Shown here in pieces: positions 45,780-57,214 of a DNA stretch of 64,000 nt. Source of the DNA: Branchiostoma floridae (lineage: Eukaryota > Chordata > Leptocardii > Amphioxiformes > Branchiostomatidae). Each line of letters starts with the position of its first letter. Position 1 is the first letter of the stretch. The translations under genes were made by a program, and so were the position numbers. Location: NCBI RefSeq assembly GCF_000003815.2, contig NC_049987.1, positions 1,007,605 to 1,071,604 of the forward strand, given 5' to 3'. The notes beneath the pieces were generated by a model, which saw only the letters and a list, made by a program, of their open reading frames with translations, was not told the DNA's origin and did no database searches.

Positions 45780-46983
45780 CCAGAAGCTTATTTCCGAAGA
45801 TCAGTGTTCATCCCGTTTGTCGACAGTATGGTGGAGCAGCTCGCAACACGATTCCGCCAACTCACCGTCCATGCTTGCCGCACTCTGCTGCTCATTCCAT
45901 CACACCTGCACGACATGACAGAGGACCACATAAACCAGCTACACGAGTACTACGAACCAGACTTGCCGTCTCCATTCTCATTTCATCAGGAACTGCGTCT
46001 GTGGAAAGCACAATGGAAAGACACTCCAGTCAAGCTTAAGCCAACATCGCTTCCATCTACCCTCAGCCACCCATACAGCAATCCTGGAGTTTATCCCAAT
46101 GTCTGTGCTATGCTCCACATCCTGATGCTGACCCCAGTCACAAGTGCTGGAGTGGAGCGGTCCAATTCAGCTCTCAGATACATCAAAAACGTGTACAGAA
46201 GCACCATGAGTGAAGACCGCCTGAATGCCCTCATCCTCCTGTTCATCCACAAAGACATTCCATTGGACTACAGCACAATCATCAACATGTATGCAGCAGA
46301 TCATCCCCGGAGAATGCTGTTCATCAATCCTCTCTCCGAATGAAGAAGACAGCAACAGATTCTTATCTTATTCTAATCTTAATAAATCAAATCTAATCAA
46401 ATCGTTCTTTTCGTAGCTTCAGTATAGAAGGGAAAGGTGGTTTCCTAGGGCAGAGTAAAACGGAAAAATGGATAGAACTGTTGTAAAGCATTAGGTGACT
46501 AGAGGTACTTTGCAGGTTGTTGCCCGACCAGGGTTGACTATATTATAATTGTACATTCTATGAATGACTTATCTATTGTATGGTCTATTGTATGGTCGGT
46601 CCATATTATGTACATCTCTTGCCAACACTTACAGAAAGACTTTTCATTAAAAACAAGTATGGATCTTCAAAGCATTGTGTGTTGACTACTTTAATGAGCA
46701 TTAGAAAAATACCCTATTAGCGCCGTTAACTTAATGCCAACATATAACTACTAAGTGAAAATTGATATTCCTTTGTCATATTTACTGGGAAAATCCCTAA
46801 AATCCACAAGACAGAAACAAAATATCAGGAAAATCAGTGTGAGTTCGTTGCTCAAATTTTCTCAGAAATGACTCTAAAATGCACCAGACAGCTTCTAGAT
46901 TTTAAAAAGTTCCTCCGGCCCCCGGCCACGTCATAGGAGCGCCCCCCCCCCCCCCCCTTGACAGATTTCTGGATCCGCCAGTG
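45780..46983 (+). mobile_element. hAT transposon 3' part: dimerisation domain and terminus
   Basis: The frame runs from the LINE tail (EAYFRRSVFIPFVDSMVEQL) to a stop at 46341. Its end holds LTPVTSAGVERSNSALRYIK, NVYRSTMSEDRLNALILLFI and HKDIPLDY, the C-terminal hAT dimerisation region as in ZMYM/THAP12-related hAT proteins. Downstream, CTGGATCCGCCAGTG at 46969-46983 matches the usual hAT terminal motif CAGTGGCGGATCCAG in inverse orientation. So this is the 3' end of a hAT element whose N-terminal half is lost, apparently at the LINE insertion. Confidence 0.75.
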
Positions 46984-47190
46984 TTTAGCCTCGAGTAAAA
47001 CAGGCCTATGTCAGGGGCACGAATTCCTTTGGTACCTTTTCACTTACATACACCAAACAAGACTTTCACTGTATTTCACTTCGATGTGTAACCAGACACA
47101 TGCTGATGATGAATGATCACAATGAAATACTGATAGTCGCAAACCATCACACCAACCAAGACTCATATCTTTACCATTTCACTTCTGTAG
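46984..47190. other. Short unassigned spacer
   Basis: Nothing recognised between the hAT terminus and the next candidate exon. Confidence 0.4.
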
Positions 47191-47303
47191 GTCTCAGCGC
47201 AAAAAGGCCGCCAAGCAGCGGCAGCAGGCCCTATCACTAGTCAAAGGCCACATTGGCGAGGTGTTGGCGAAGGGAAGGGTCATCTCCAGGAGCGAAAACA
47301 GTG
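47191..47303 (+). CDS. Candidate internal exon, unrecognised
   Basis: A pyrimidine-rich acceptor (CACTTCTGTAG) precedes a frame reading SQRKKAAKQRQQALSLVKG, HIGEVLAKGRVISRSENS, ended by a donor at 47304. It is basic and helix-prone. A repeat with a HINE-like start begins exactly at the donor, which weakens the donor call. No family recognised. Confidence 0.3.
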
Positions 47304-48720
47304 GTAAACTAGAGTTCAACGAACACATCTCTTCGCCAAATAATCATGCCTTTATTTAAGACTTTAAGGTCTTATTCATGTATTACTAAATAGCAAATGA
47401 CTGCATGAACTGTGTTCCTTACAAACACACAAATATTACCAAAAACCAGACTGTGACCTGACAGATGAAATGGTAGCATCCCTGGTCAATCAGAATTTCA
47501 TGCTTGTCACAGACTTTGTCCCCAGTGTAAGGGCGTCCAGCTCACAAGCTAAGGCTACTCCAGCAAAACATCTATATAACAGCTGTGTCCATAGATATGG
47601 ATCAAAATGAGATATATAGACCACAGTTTACTTCTGTTAATAAGTTTTGCTGCAGTACCTTATGAAGCTGCTAGGGGGCCCACTATCATAATTTATCTTC
47701 GTTTTCCTGACCCCTACCCACCTACCAAATATTATCAGGATTTTTTCAAGGCTTCTCGAGTTATGCATTCCACAAACAAACGGACGCACACACTCGGCCC
47801 GCTACCGTCCTAACGGAAAATGCTACGACAACTATTTTCAAACACAACCTTCCTTTCCGCAACCGCTACTTAAATACTAAATATCATGAAAATCCATACA
47901 CAGCTTCTTGAGTTATATGCTGTTGGCATGGATTTATGAGCTTTCCTCATTAATTATGCAAATTAGCTACTGATTTGCATAATTAGTATTACATTGTATA
48001 AGTCATCACTCATTCTAGTTACATACCGAAAATCCTGATGATCCGTTTACACGTTCTCGAGTTATTCTCGTCCAAAATTTGAACGGAAATCGGTGCCTGC
48101 AGTTCCCAAAAAGCCGCTAGGGGGTCCAAACTCACAGCACTTACTCTCTGTTCCAAGGGCTATCTACCACTCAAAAATCATGACCACAGCATGTCCAGAA
48201 CACGAAGTGTCAAAATTAAAAGTTTTGCTGCAGTACCTTAGGCAGCCACTAGGGTGCCCATTATCGAACTTGACCTTTGTTTTCCTAACCCCCATCCACC
48301 TAACAAATATAATCAGGATCCATTCAAGGGTTCTCGAGTTATCTTGCATACAGACAAACGCACTTACATACAAATCCCGCTACAGCACCGTAGGTAAGAG
48401 CTAGGTAAACTATTTTCGCACTTGACCTTCCTCTCTATAACCGCTACACACCTACCAAGTTTCGTGAAAATCGCCCAGCTAGATTTTGACTTATGCTGCC
48501 CAAAACAGACCACAAAAAACATACCAAGCTCGCTGCAGTACCGTAGGAAAACGCCAGGTAAACCGTTTTCAAACTTGGCATTCCTTTCGACAACCGCTAC
48601 ACACCTACCAAAAATCACAAAGTTCCATCCACAATTTCTCGAGTTATATGCTGTTGACCTACATACAGACCCAAGTCAGCAATCTCATTCTTATTCAGGA
48701 AGTAGAAAGACAAAAACGTC
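47304..48720. repeat. Helentron/HINE-like repeat region with degenerate tandem units
   Basis: It starts AACTAGAGTTCAACGAACAC, like the ends at 15705 and 32429. From 47640 onward units of ~150-190 bp recur with CACCTACCAAA, ATCAGGATCCATTCAAGG and TTCTCGAGTTAT, plus GCTGCAGTACC(T/G)TA and ACAGACAAACG words. These correspond in order to the tandem unit of the other HINE-like copies (CACCCCACCAAC...CGTTCTTGAGTAAT). The 3' terminus is not clear. Confidence 0.5.
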
Positions 48721-48800
48721 AGTTCAACAAATATAATTCGCGTTGAATAAAATTTGTATGATGCCTTACATGTCATACGTGTTTTTTTTGTCAATTGCAG

Positions 48801-48863
48801 GTCCCCTGTCACAAGGTCGTTGACCTTTTGACGTACCGGGTCACTGTGGAGCCAGAGAACTGA
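48801..48863 (+). CDS. Candidate terminal exon, unrecognised
   Basis: A strong acceptor (TTTTTTTTGTCAATTGCAG) is followed by an in-phase-0 frame VPCHKVVDLLTYRVTVEPEN and a TGA at 48861. It does not share phase with the exon at 47191, so the two may not belong together. Confidence 0.25.
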   Translation, partial: VPCHKVVDLLTYRVTVEPEN

Positions 48864-50648
48864 AGAGAGATGAAATAATTTTTAGATTGTTCATTTCATA
48901 GTTTACTGTCATTCCTGATTTTTCTTTATTGCTTTTATGTTCATGGTTTTCAATGTGACGACTGTTTTCGTTGTAGTCACGAAAGTACAATCATTATGTT
49001 ACATGGACAGATGTTTTACATTTATTTTTGAAAGATATTTTGTACATTCATTTCATTTCTAATTGGATATACTGTATATATTACATTGGATGGTTGGCTG
49101 GTTACTTTGCTGCTTCTTGGTGCTTTATGTAATGTGCATGTTGGTTTGGCACTTTGTTGCTTTCTTTGGTGGTTTATTTGCTGGTTTGTTTGTTTGTTGG
49201 TTGGTTGTTTGGTTGAGTTGGTTGGTTGGTTGATTACATGGTTTGTTGATTTGATGTCTTTCAGTGTTTTTATGCTACGTTCCTCTATTCCCATATCTAA
49301 AAAGGGTGTAAATGAACTGATAGAGAACTCACTGCAGACTTCTGCCTGGCTGCCGGGACTTGCAGGCGTACATACATCCATCAAAAGGCACTGCCACTAG
49401 CTTCGCATTCACAATCATCCTACTTTGTTCTTCCCTTGTTTTGCAAACCTCTGAAATATCTACATACACCACTGTAATGTTGCTGACATATGCTGTAAGT
49501 ATCCATTTTATATTGTCCAGCCTTTGGTGATGTCTGCCATACCTTATACTTATAGTGTAAGGCCATGTTTATTTGATTATATGGATGACATCCTCTGGGA
49601 ACTCGAAAACTTATGCGAGCGAGCGAATAAAAAAAGTTTGGCCAAAAAAAAGTTGCCTCCAGTATGAAATCAAAGCCGGGCCAGGAAGGTTGAACATAGG
49701 ACTAAACACACAAAGTATGGTATGCCCAAGTGTAGGGACCCGTACATTATATGGGTGCAAGACATTTTTTTTCTGCTTGGACCAATCCGAAAAAAACAGA
49801 CCTGGAAAAAAATCAGACGAACAGGTTTCGAAAATTACAAAATGAAATGGACACACTATGTCGGCAGGCATTTGGGGTCTTACCGGGGGCCAAGAAGACA
49901 ACATGAGCGAAGTCAAGTAGAGTTTATAGTCAATTGTTCCAAGTTTCTGCAGTCAAAGGTTCAGAGACAGCCTTTATTACTTGGAGATGGGATTTTTAAA
50001 TGCCAGTGGGAGTCCAATAATCCACCAGATTCCTTTGTAGCAAAACTGACCAATTACCATTGTTTTGAGTATTGCCAGTTCTCAAGTTTCCACAGACAAT
50101 CAGGTCCAGGTTCAGATCCGGACCTGAAAATAATCCTCTGGACCTGAAAGGGACCTGAATTTTTTGTACTGGTACCTCCCCCTACTAACAGTAGATTTTT
50201 TTTTCTATCTGTCCTTTCACATCTTATTGTTTGACTTTAGACTTATTTTGGCATTCTATGGCATTAAACTATGATTAGTTATCTGTTTCCTTTTTTTTTT
50301 CAATCTACGGAATATTTGTGCTCATTTTACAGCTGCTTTGCACAATTTATTGTGTGGTCGAAAACTTTTTTTTTTTTTTGGAAACGGCCGAAAATTGGTG
50401 CGAGCGCGGATGTCATCCATATAATCAAATCAACATGGCCTAACATAAAATGAAACATACATGGTGAACTTGTACAAAACACAATGGAGGCTGAGTTTGT
50501 TCTAGGGAAAGGCTTATAAAGTGCAGTTGCCAACAATCTATATTAACGACAAGAAAACTGTTTACTCGTCAAGACTAGAATTGGAGTTTTTGTAAAGTGT
50601 TGATTTTATGAGGTTGCTTCAAACAGTGTTACCTTTATTTTTCGTTAG
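48864..50648. other. Unassigned sequence with (TTGG)n-like tract
   Basis: A TTGGTTGGTTG-rich tract lies at about 49180-49235. Short frames on both strands have no family resemblance. Direct repeats of GACCTGAA and GGTCCAGG words occur at 50100-50160. Confidence 0.4.
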
Positions 50649-50871
50649 GTACATCACGCCAGAAAGCAGACGTGACGGGACTTTGGGTATACTCGATGTA
50701 GCCGAGAGACCTGGACACTATCTTTCGACCACTACCGGGACTTTCGCTTCAGTTCAACATTCTGTTGTCTGCATGTCACAAGACGAAAGCCTCTATGAAA
50801 ATATGCACTTGCCGTCTGGAGTGATGCGCTTGCATCGACACATGCCGATAAATTGGACAGGGACAGTGTAG
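50649..50871 (+). CDS. Candidate terminal exon with tyrosine signalling motif
   Basis: The acceptor TATTTTTCGTTAG precedes a frame that runs to TAG at 50869: RYITPESRRDGTLGILDVAE, RPGHYLSTTTGTFASVQHSV, then DESLYENMHLPSGVMRLH. It needs two incoming bases. SLYENM combines YxN (Grb2 SH2-type) and YxxM (PI3K SH2-type) contexts, and HYLS and RYITP add further tyrosines, the look of a receptor cytoplasmic tail. No membrane segment or upstream exon was found, so the role is inferred only from the motif. Confidence 0.35.
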
Positions 50872-52061
50872 CTATGTCGGCTGTGCAAACATTGTTCTTG
50901 GATGGGTGCTGTTGCTCTGCAAGGTGTCCTTCTGCAGTCACGGACATAACGCGGACTTACAAATCTTTCTGTCTTTTATACCTGACATCTGGTTCACCTC
51001 AAGAGCACAATGAACATTGAAGAGACAATATGCGCAGTCCAAGCAACCCGGGACAAGTAGACGTTTTCTCAAAAGTGCTAAATACTACCATGATATGACT
51101 TTGTAGGGTTGATCGTGTAGTTTAACATAATGTATAATGCGGCCATGTAAGACTCGTAATGATGTATGATGTACGATATACCGTGTTATTAGTGTGAGAA
51201 TTGGTGTATTAATCATTCCACCCACAAACCCATCGTGCTGATCGAGAGTGTATCCATGGTCACATAAAATATCGTACATTTATAAAATCGGTGCCACCCA
51301 ATGCAGTGCTTTGTACAAAGATCTGTTTTGACATTTATTGTTCATGTAGGATATCACTTCCACGACAAAAGAAACACATGGTAATTGCAAGCAACAATAT
51401 AGCTCGCCAACAATATAGCTCGCCGTCGCTAGCTCGGCGTATACGTACATGTATGTATGTAACTATCTATTTATTTATTTATCTACGTATTTATGGATAT
51501 TTATTGATATCTATCTATATCTATGTCTCTCTTTCTATATAGATATATATGTTTGTGTGTATATTATACCTTATCCAGGTAGCCACTAGCATTTTGTAGT
51601 TTTCTTTGGAAATGACTGCATATATCTTGTCACCATTAAAACGTTGAAGGAAACGCGTTCCCCACTTTCAAAGTAATCATAGCAGTCCCGTACACTTAAA
51701 TGATGCAATTGTATGCTATCACACGAATGAAACGACATGCAATTTTACTTATTTACTACAAAAGTGCATGGATGACATTATTACTATTTACAACGGAGTT
51801 CACAATGTTTCTGTTCTTACTATCAGACGGCAAAGTGAAACATGAAACAGGCTTTCTGTGTTTCTTCACCGCAAAGAGGGGAAAATTATTGTCATGTACA
51901 ATTAATACTATTGATTTACAAGGTTAGGCAAAAATGAAAAGTCGGCTTATTGTAAAGAGGTACTAGTATTACCCATCCGAATATATAACGTATCATCCCG
52001 GTGCAAAAAAGTAAAACTAAGTAATGATTGTCGATGTAGGATAGACATCCAGGTTATAAGA
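50872..52061. other. Unassigned sequence
   Basis: A low-complexity TATCTA/TTTATT tract lies at 51460-51560. No exon recognised. Confidence 0.4.
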
Positions 52062-52204
52062 TACGCCAAAAATAGTTACTCAAGCAACTGGATATGGTTT
52101 TGACATGGTCTTCAGTGTCACTGACGAAGGATAGTGGATTCTATCCGAAACGTCTGACCGTTTCAAAACCATATCCAGTTGCTTGAGTAACTATTTTTGG
52201 CGTA
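52062..52204. repeat. Perfect 42-bp inverted repeat, 59-nt loop
   Basis: The arms 52062-52103 and 52163-52204 are exact inverse copies (TACGCCAAAAATAGTTACTC at one end). The loop holds TGACGAAGGATAGTGGATTC and CCGAAACGTCTGAC, related to words in the foldback at 60651. This is a strong hairpin or foldback element. Confidence 0.95.
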
Positions 52205-52229
52205 AGTAATGATTGGTCCCCAACCACTT

Positions 52230-52640
52230 CATGACCTTTGTCCTGCATAATATATTCAACACGTATTCAGTCACGTGACGCAACTCCCAAGGTGCCAGTC
52301 AATACGGAGATGTCAATCACTACTGTTGCCAATCACTACTGTTGCCATGACGACATCCAAGCTGGGGAAATCCCCAGCAATGTCGTGACCTTTGCTCCGC
52401 AGAATGTGTTCAACACTAATACAATTACCTGCATACCATCTTCAGTCGAGGGAGGAGTGTACTCCTGTAGTGGACTGATCTTGTCACTTCAGGTCATCGG
52501 CTAGGCATGCTCATACATCAGATGGCTCCATCACGTGACGTGGTTCCCATGGTACCGCTTGAGTCATAGGTGTCAATCACTGCTGTTGTCATGGCTACAC
52601 TCAAAGCCGGGAAATGCCCCCTACTGCGTTTGTTACTTGT
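52230..52640. repeat. Diverged direct duplication (~270 bp)
   Basis: The order TCACGTGACG..., GTGTCAATCACT(A/G)CTGTTG, CCATG(A/G)C, then GGGGAAAT..CCCC-like words occurs at 52272-52370 and again at 52532-52630. A small local tandem (AATCACTACTGTTGCC, twice) lies inside the first copy. Confidence 0.6.
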
Positions 52641-52649
52641 TGCCTTGAC

Positions 52650-54284
52650 GACCGCCATCGGGAATCTGGAGGAAAAAGAAACCGATTTAAAACCGATGAA
52701 TTCATTGGAAAAATGTCGGATATGTGCTTGTTTTTTTTTTTTCCTATCGGAAGGGTGTCTTGCTCTATCGGAAAACGTTAAAGACCATGGAGGTGTGCGC
52801 TGGCCAAAGCACTAAGGAACTATTCCCTACTGTGAACATCCCAGCAGCTAGAGGGGTGAATTGACCCCTATAAATACATAAACTTGAATAAACATCCCAG
52901 ACTGTCTACACGCTGGAAACAAAGGCAGGAACAGATTAGCATAAAATACTGGTCAAAAATTCAAATATTTTTCTCTACTGGTTTTCAAGGAAACACTATC
53001 AAACCCTGCAGAATGATCCAGATAGTTGTAACAAAGTTACATAATCGAGGTCCTAATAACAGTGACTTTCAAGTATTGGGAAACCAACCTTGTGTTTAAA
53101 TTGAAACTTTCAACTCTGCTTTGCCAACTTTGTATCAAAGTGTCTTTTTGTATCTACAACACATAATTGCAACTTGAAAATCTTCCTTATAACTGAATTA
53201 GCTCTGATATTTATGTGTCTAATATGGCTAATAATGTGGTGTCTATTTGTAAGTGTACCAACAGGGGCTATGTAGACTGTACAATTGTAACTGTCAGTTA
53301 TGTCTCAGAGTACCAGAGTAAAACAAGCCAGCATTTTCATTGCTTTATTTTCTGGGTTAGGTAAAGCTTTATGTATAATCATACTTCAATACCTTATGTA
53401 GGAAGGTCATGTAGTATCCTAATATCAAAATTGAATTGAAAATAAACTTGTGTTGGTCAGGGGTCTCAGCCAGCCTTCCCCGATGTGAACTCCACCACTG
53501 TCAACAGAAGACGGAGCTCTAGTAGTTTACGTTAGCCGAATTTATTGGGTGGTTTTATAGTACGGGGTTGGTCTTTAAGTGTCCGACGCAGTTCCATATC
53601 ACCACAAAGCAGGGTAACAATACCTACAATTTTCCGATCCATTTGGAGATAGTAGTTACGATGTATTTCCGATACGGTTCAACTGAATACCGATATCCCC
53701 GTTCACTGTGAGTTGGGTGATGAAGAATTACTGGCGGGAACGTCAGACGACATTTTGCCAATTTTTGGGGTCTTATTTTTCCGGCAGACCGCGGTAGTTT
53801 TAGGCTCTGTTTTCGCGAAAATCACATCAGAAAGAAAACAAAAAGCTATATAAGGTTGTTATCCAGGACCAAGGATGTTAGAAACACCAATAAAAGGGTT
53901 ATTTTCTTGATAAATTCTGTGGAATCTACGCACAATTCTGGAAGCCAACAACAAACTTCCCGCCTCCTGGAGGAAACCCTTTGACCTGTAGGTGGAACCA
54001 TTAGAATTTTAGGGACGGAATTTGCTAAATTGCTGTACAATAACAACATAAAATGTCACAGAACAAATACAACTTTGAATGTAACATTGACGAACTATTT
54101 TATATGATTCAGTATATTTATATTTTGTAGAAGTTTTAGCTTTGAGAAAGTCTTTCTATAAATGGAAATAAAGCCCCCAATATTTGATGTGCCCTTCTAC
54201 CTCCCATCAGACATTGCGAGGACGCCATTTCCGTGTTTTCTTCCTGCGATTTTCGTCGATTTTCGTGGTACAATAAGTGCCAAA
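52650..54284. other. Unassigned sequence upstream of the CDC5L locus
   Basis: An AATAAA at 53442 follows AT-rich sequence that could be a 3' UTR, but no coding exon is attached. The ~80 bp before 54285 look like a 5' UTR. Confidence 0.35.
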
Positions 54285-54524
54285 ATGCCGCGAATTACGA
54301 TTAAGGGATGAGTTTGGAGGAACACCGAGGTACGTTCAGTTCACCCAGACTCTAGCGGAAGTTATTTAGCTCTCAAAATAAGCCTAATGCGATGGTTTTA
54401 GGCACCCGCGTTTTCTATCTTTAGTTAGTTGTTCAGTAACACATGTTGACGCATGACGAGACGCTTCGCTTCGCTTCCACTCCAGAAAGGACAAAAATGT
54501 GATAAATCAAAATTATTTGAGCGA

Positions 54525-54620
54525 GGCTATCGACGTGTCGATAGCCTAAACAGGCTATTGCCACACTCAGTGTGTCAATAGCCTAAACAGGCTATTGGCA
54601 CACTCGGTGTGCCAATAGCC
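54525..54620. repeat. Three consecutive GGCTAT...ATAGCC hairpins
   Basis: Hairpins at 54525-54546 (10-bp stem), 54553-54583 (one mismatch) and 54590-54620 (perfect 14-bp stem, TCG loop) are separated by TAAACA spacers. The core is GGCTATTGGCACAC. A fourth related hairpin lies at 56636-56666. Confidence 0.95.
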
Positions 54621-55163
54621 TGTCAGGCGGGATATACTGAAAGACGGAATACCAAGTAATACCAAGTAATACCACGTAATACCAGGTTAAACATCACGGA
54701 ACTCAAACATTTTGTGTGCATATGTGTTCCCCACATATATAAACCAAACATTTTGTGGTTTATGGGCTTTAAAATTATATTTTTGCCTATAAGAATTCCG
54801 CTAACAAAACGCCGCGCGCCGCTGCCCCGCGCGGCATGATAGCGCTGGCAGGCCGGGTCAAATCAACAACACGGTTCTTCTTCTTCCGGTAATGTGCAAC
54901 TGCCGATGAGTCGGCAATGATTGACTAGTGTTTCAAACACCTTATACACGTAGTTGGAACATTCAACAACATAATTGTACCAGTGTTGTCGTCGTGTTGC
55001 ATGTTGTAACTTGTAACGTTAAACCGCTGGAGATTTTGCGGCACAAGCGTGTCACTACCCTGGGACCGACCTGATAGAAATTAGAATCAAAAGCAACTAA
55101 TGGGCCCGGACAAATTTTAACGTGACGAAATGACTAAAATACAACTGTTTGAAACACGCAAAG

Positions 55164-55407
55164 NNNNNNNNNNNNNNNNNNNNNNNNNNNNNNNNNNNNN
55201 NNNNNNNNNNNNNNNNNNNNNNNNNNNNNNNNNNNNNNNNNNNNNNNNNNNNNNNNNNNNNNNNNNNNNNNNNNNNNNNNNNNNNNNNNNNNNNNNNNNN
55301 NNNNNNNNNNNNNNNNNNNNNNNNNNNNNNNNNNNNNNNNNNNNNNNNNNNNNNNNNNNNNNNNNNNNNNNNNNNNNNNNNNNNNNNNNNNNNNNNNNNN
55401 NNNNNNN
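55164..55407. other. Assembly gap (244 N)
   Basis: A run of 244 N in the first intron of the CDC5L locus. Its odd size suggests an estimated gap. The missing first-Myb-repeat exon could lie here. Confidence 0.99.
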
Positions 55408-56355
55408 CAGCTTTGATAAAAAAAGTGTTAAAATGATAGTTTCGGGTCCAAAATTAAGATTTTACTACATATTCTCCCCAAAATAAAGAGACACCAGACG
55501 ATCCCAATAGGTTTTGTCGGAAAGAGGCAGTAAACGGCTTTCCACCATATTGATTAAGTTTCGCGTCCTACGTTTACTAGCGGAACTGTAGCCCTTCGGC
55601 CTGAGGCTGTCCGCCAATCTCCGAAATTATAAAAGAAACTCCGGTCCGAGACCTTCTGTGTCCATCATCAACCCAAAATACGATCTTTTTCACGCGTTTA
55701 CGGTAAAGGCTGCATGTAGCCGGTCACAAGTATGCAAATAAGCTAACTATATTTAGTACCATGCAAACACTGCATGTGATCATGTTGGCTCGGTTTTGGA
55801 ACATGTTTTCAGCTGTGTTTACCGGCGAATTCCTGCCGTTTGGGAGAATTTGAGGCCTCAAAACCTATATCACAAGTGAAGCGAAGTTATAGTTGTTGTT
55901 TTACTTCCATCATTTTTAATGTGAAAGAACTTTGTACATAGCGTCATAGCGAGATCGACCAATATGTTAACTAACGTTACGAGTACCGCGTAACCGCTAC
56001 AAGGATGTCTGGATGACATAGCGGCAGGGAAATCCGCGCCACTTCGACCGAAAAAAACGTGAATTTTTCGCAAAAATACCGCAGAAATATGGTTAGAAAA
56101 ACCCATATTTTATTATTTCAGGGGTCCCTGGTCCAATTTAAAAAAATAATAATAAGTGTACCGTCCAAAATAAGAACTTATCGGGTGGATTCTGCGGCTG
56201 AAAAAAAATAAACGTCCCTAAACATGCACTCTTGAAAATGCAGACCAAAAAGTCCCAAAGGTTGGTTTTGATGGTTCTGGTCGCAAGACGGAAATCTTCT
56301 TATATCAAATTGATTTTTTAAAAAGGTAAAAGGTCAATTGAAAAAAAAAAAATTT
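55408..56355. other. CDC5L-locus intron, no exon seen
   Basis: I searched by eye for the first Myb repeat (W-spaced helices) and did not find it here. Sequence is unremarkable. Confidence 0.4.
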
Positions 56356-56430
56356 CAGCGCGGATTCGAACTGGGGTCGGAACTGGTAAAATGGTTTCAG
56401 AGGTCAACGCTCTCCCCACTAGGCTACGGC
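56356..56430 (-). tRNA. tRNA-like sequence, probably tRNA pseudogene or SINE head
   Basis: On the minus strand, GCCGTAGCCTAGTGGGGAGA and GTTCGAATCC occur at the right spacing for the A and B boxes of a tRNA gene. The anticodon stem does not pair well (TTGAC against ACCAT) and the acceptor ends do not match, so a functional tRNA is unlikely. An A-rich run next to it would fit a tRNA-derived SINE. Confidence 0.5.
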
Positions 56431-56864
56431 CAACATAGACAATGCGTAATAGCATTAACAGGTATCTGTAGGGCATAACTTGAATACGTCTGTTCATTCG
56501 AAGATTCAAAGATTCCAGTGTCTAATCTTCCGAACAATGTCTACTCAACTGTTGCTTGTGTAAAATAATGTCGGGAAAGTCATGTTACAAGCTCTGATTG
56601 GCTGGTTGGAATCTCGGTGTGTCAATAGCCTGTTTGGCAATTGGCACACTCAGTGTGTCAATAGCCACAGCGAAATTAGTTTGACGATATCATTGCAGAC
56701 TTGAGTTTTAAAACTTCAATTGTTTTCTTATCTACTTTGCAGTGCCTTCCATTAAATCCATGCAGTTTATAGAGAATTTCTTAGTCTTGTGAGACACAGA
56801 TATGATGCTATGATACACGACAGATAATTTGTGACAAAACTGAAAATAGAATCTGTGTTGTCTA

Positions 56865-56964
56865 NNNNNNNNNNNNNNNNNNNNNNNNNNNNNNNNNNNN
56901 NNNNNNNNNNNNNNNNNNNNNNNNNNNNNNNNNNNNNNNNNNNNNNNNNNNNNNNNNNNNNNNN
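56865..56964. other. Assembly gap (100 N)
   Basis: It lies directly before the second Myb-repeat exon of the CDC5L locus and probably removes the start of that exon. Confidence 0.99.
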
Positions 56965-57000
56965 TAGCTCCCCATGCAAATCTCCGTGTTGTGAGGATGA

Positions 57001-57105
<105 letters not shown>

Positions 57106-57214
57106 TAAGTTTCAGTCTTTCTTTCCTTTGGTTATGGTAGAACCTTGTCATAGCTAAAGAAGGGGTGTTTTTTCAAGTGGAGTATCTCATAAGTTCCAGT
57201 GCTGTAAGGGTTTA

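Noticed and set aside
49086-49400. Protein of 104 codons rich in Leu, Val and Trp
   Set aside because: The first half is a translated TTGG/GGTT simple tract; the second half has no recognisable family.
56356-56430. Functional tRNA gene
   Set aside because: A and B box words are present, but the anticodon and acceptor stems do not pair.
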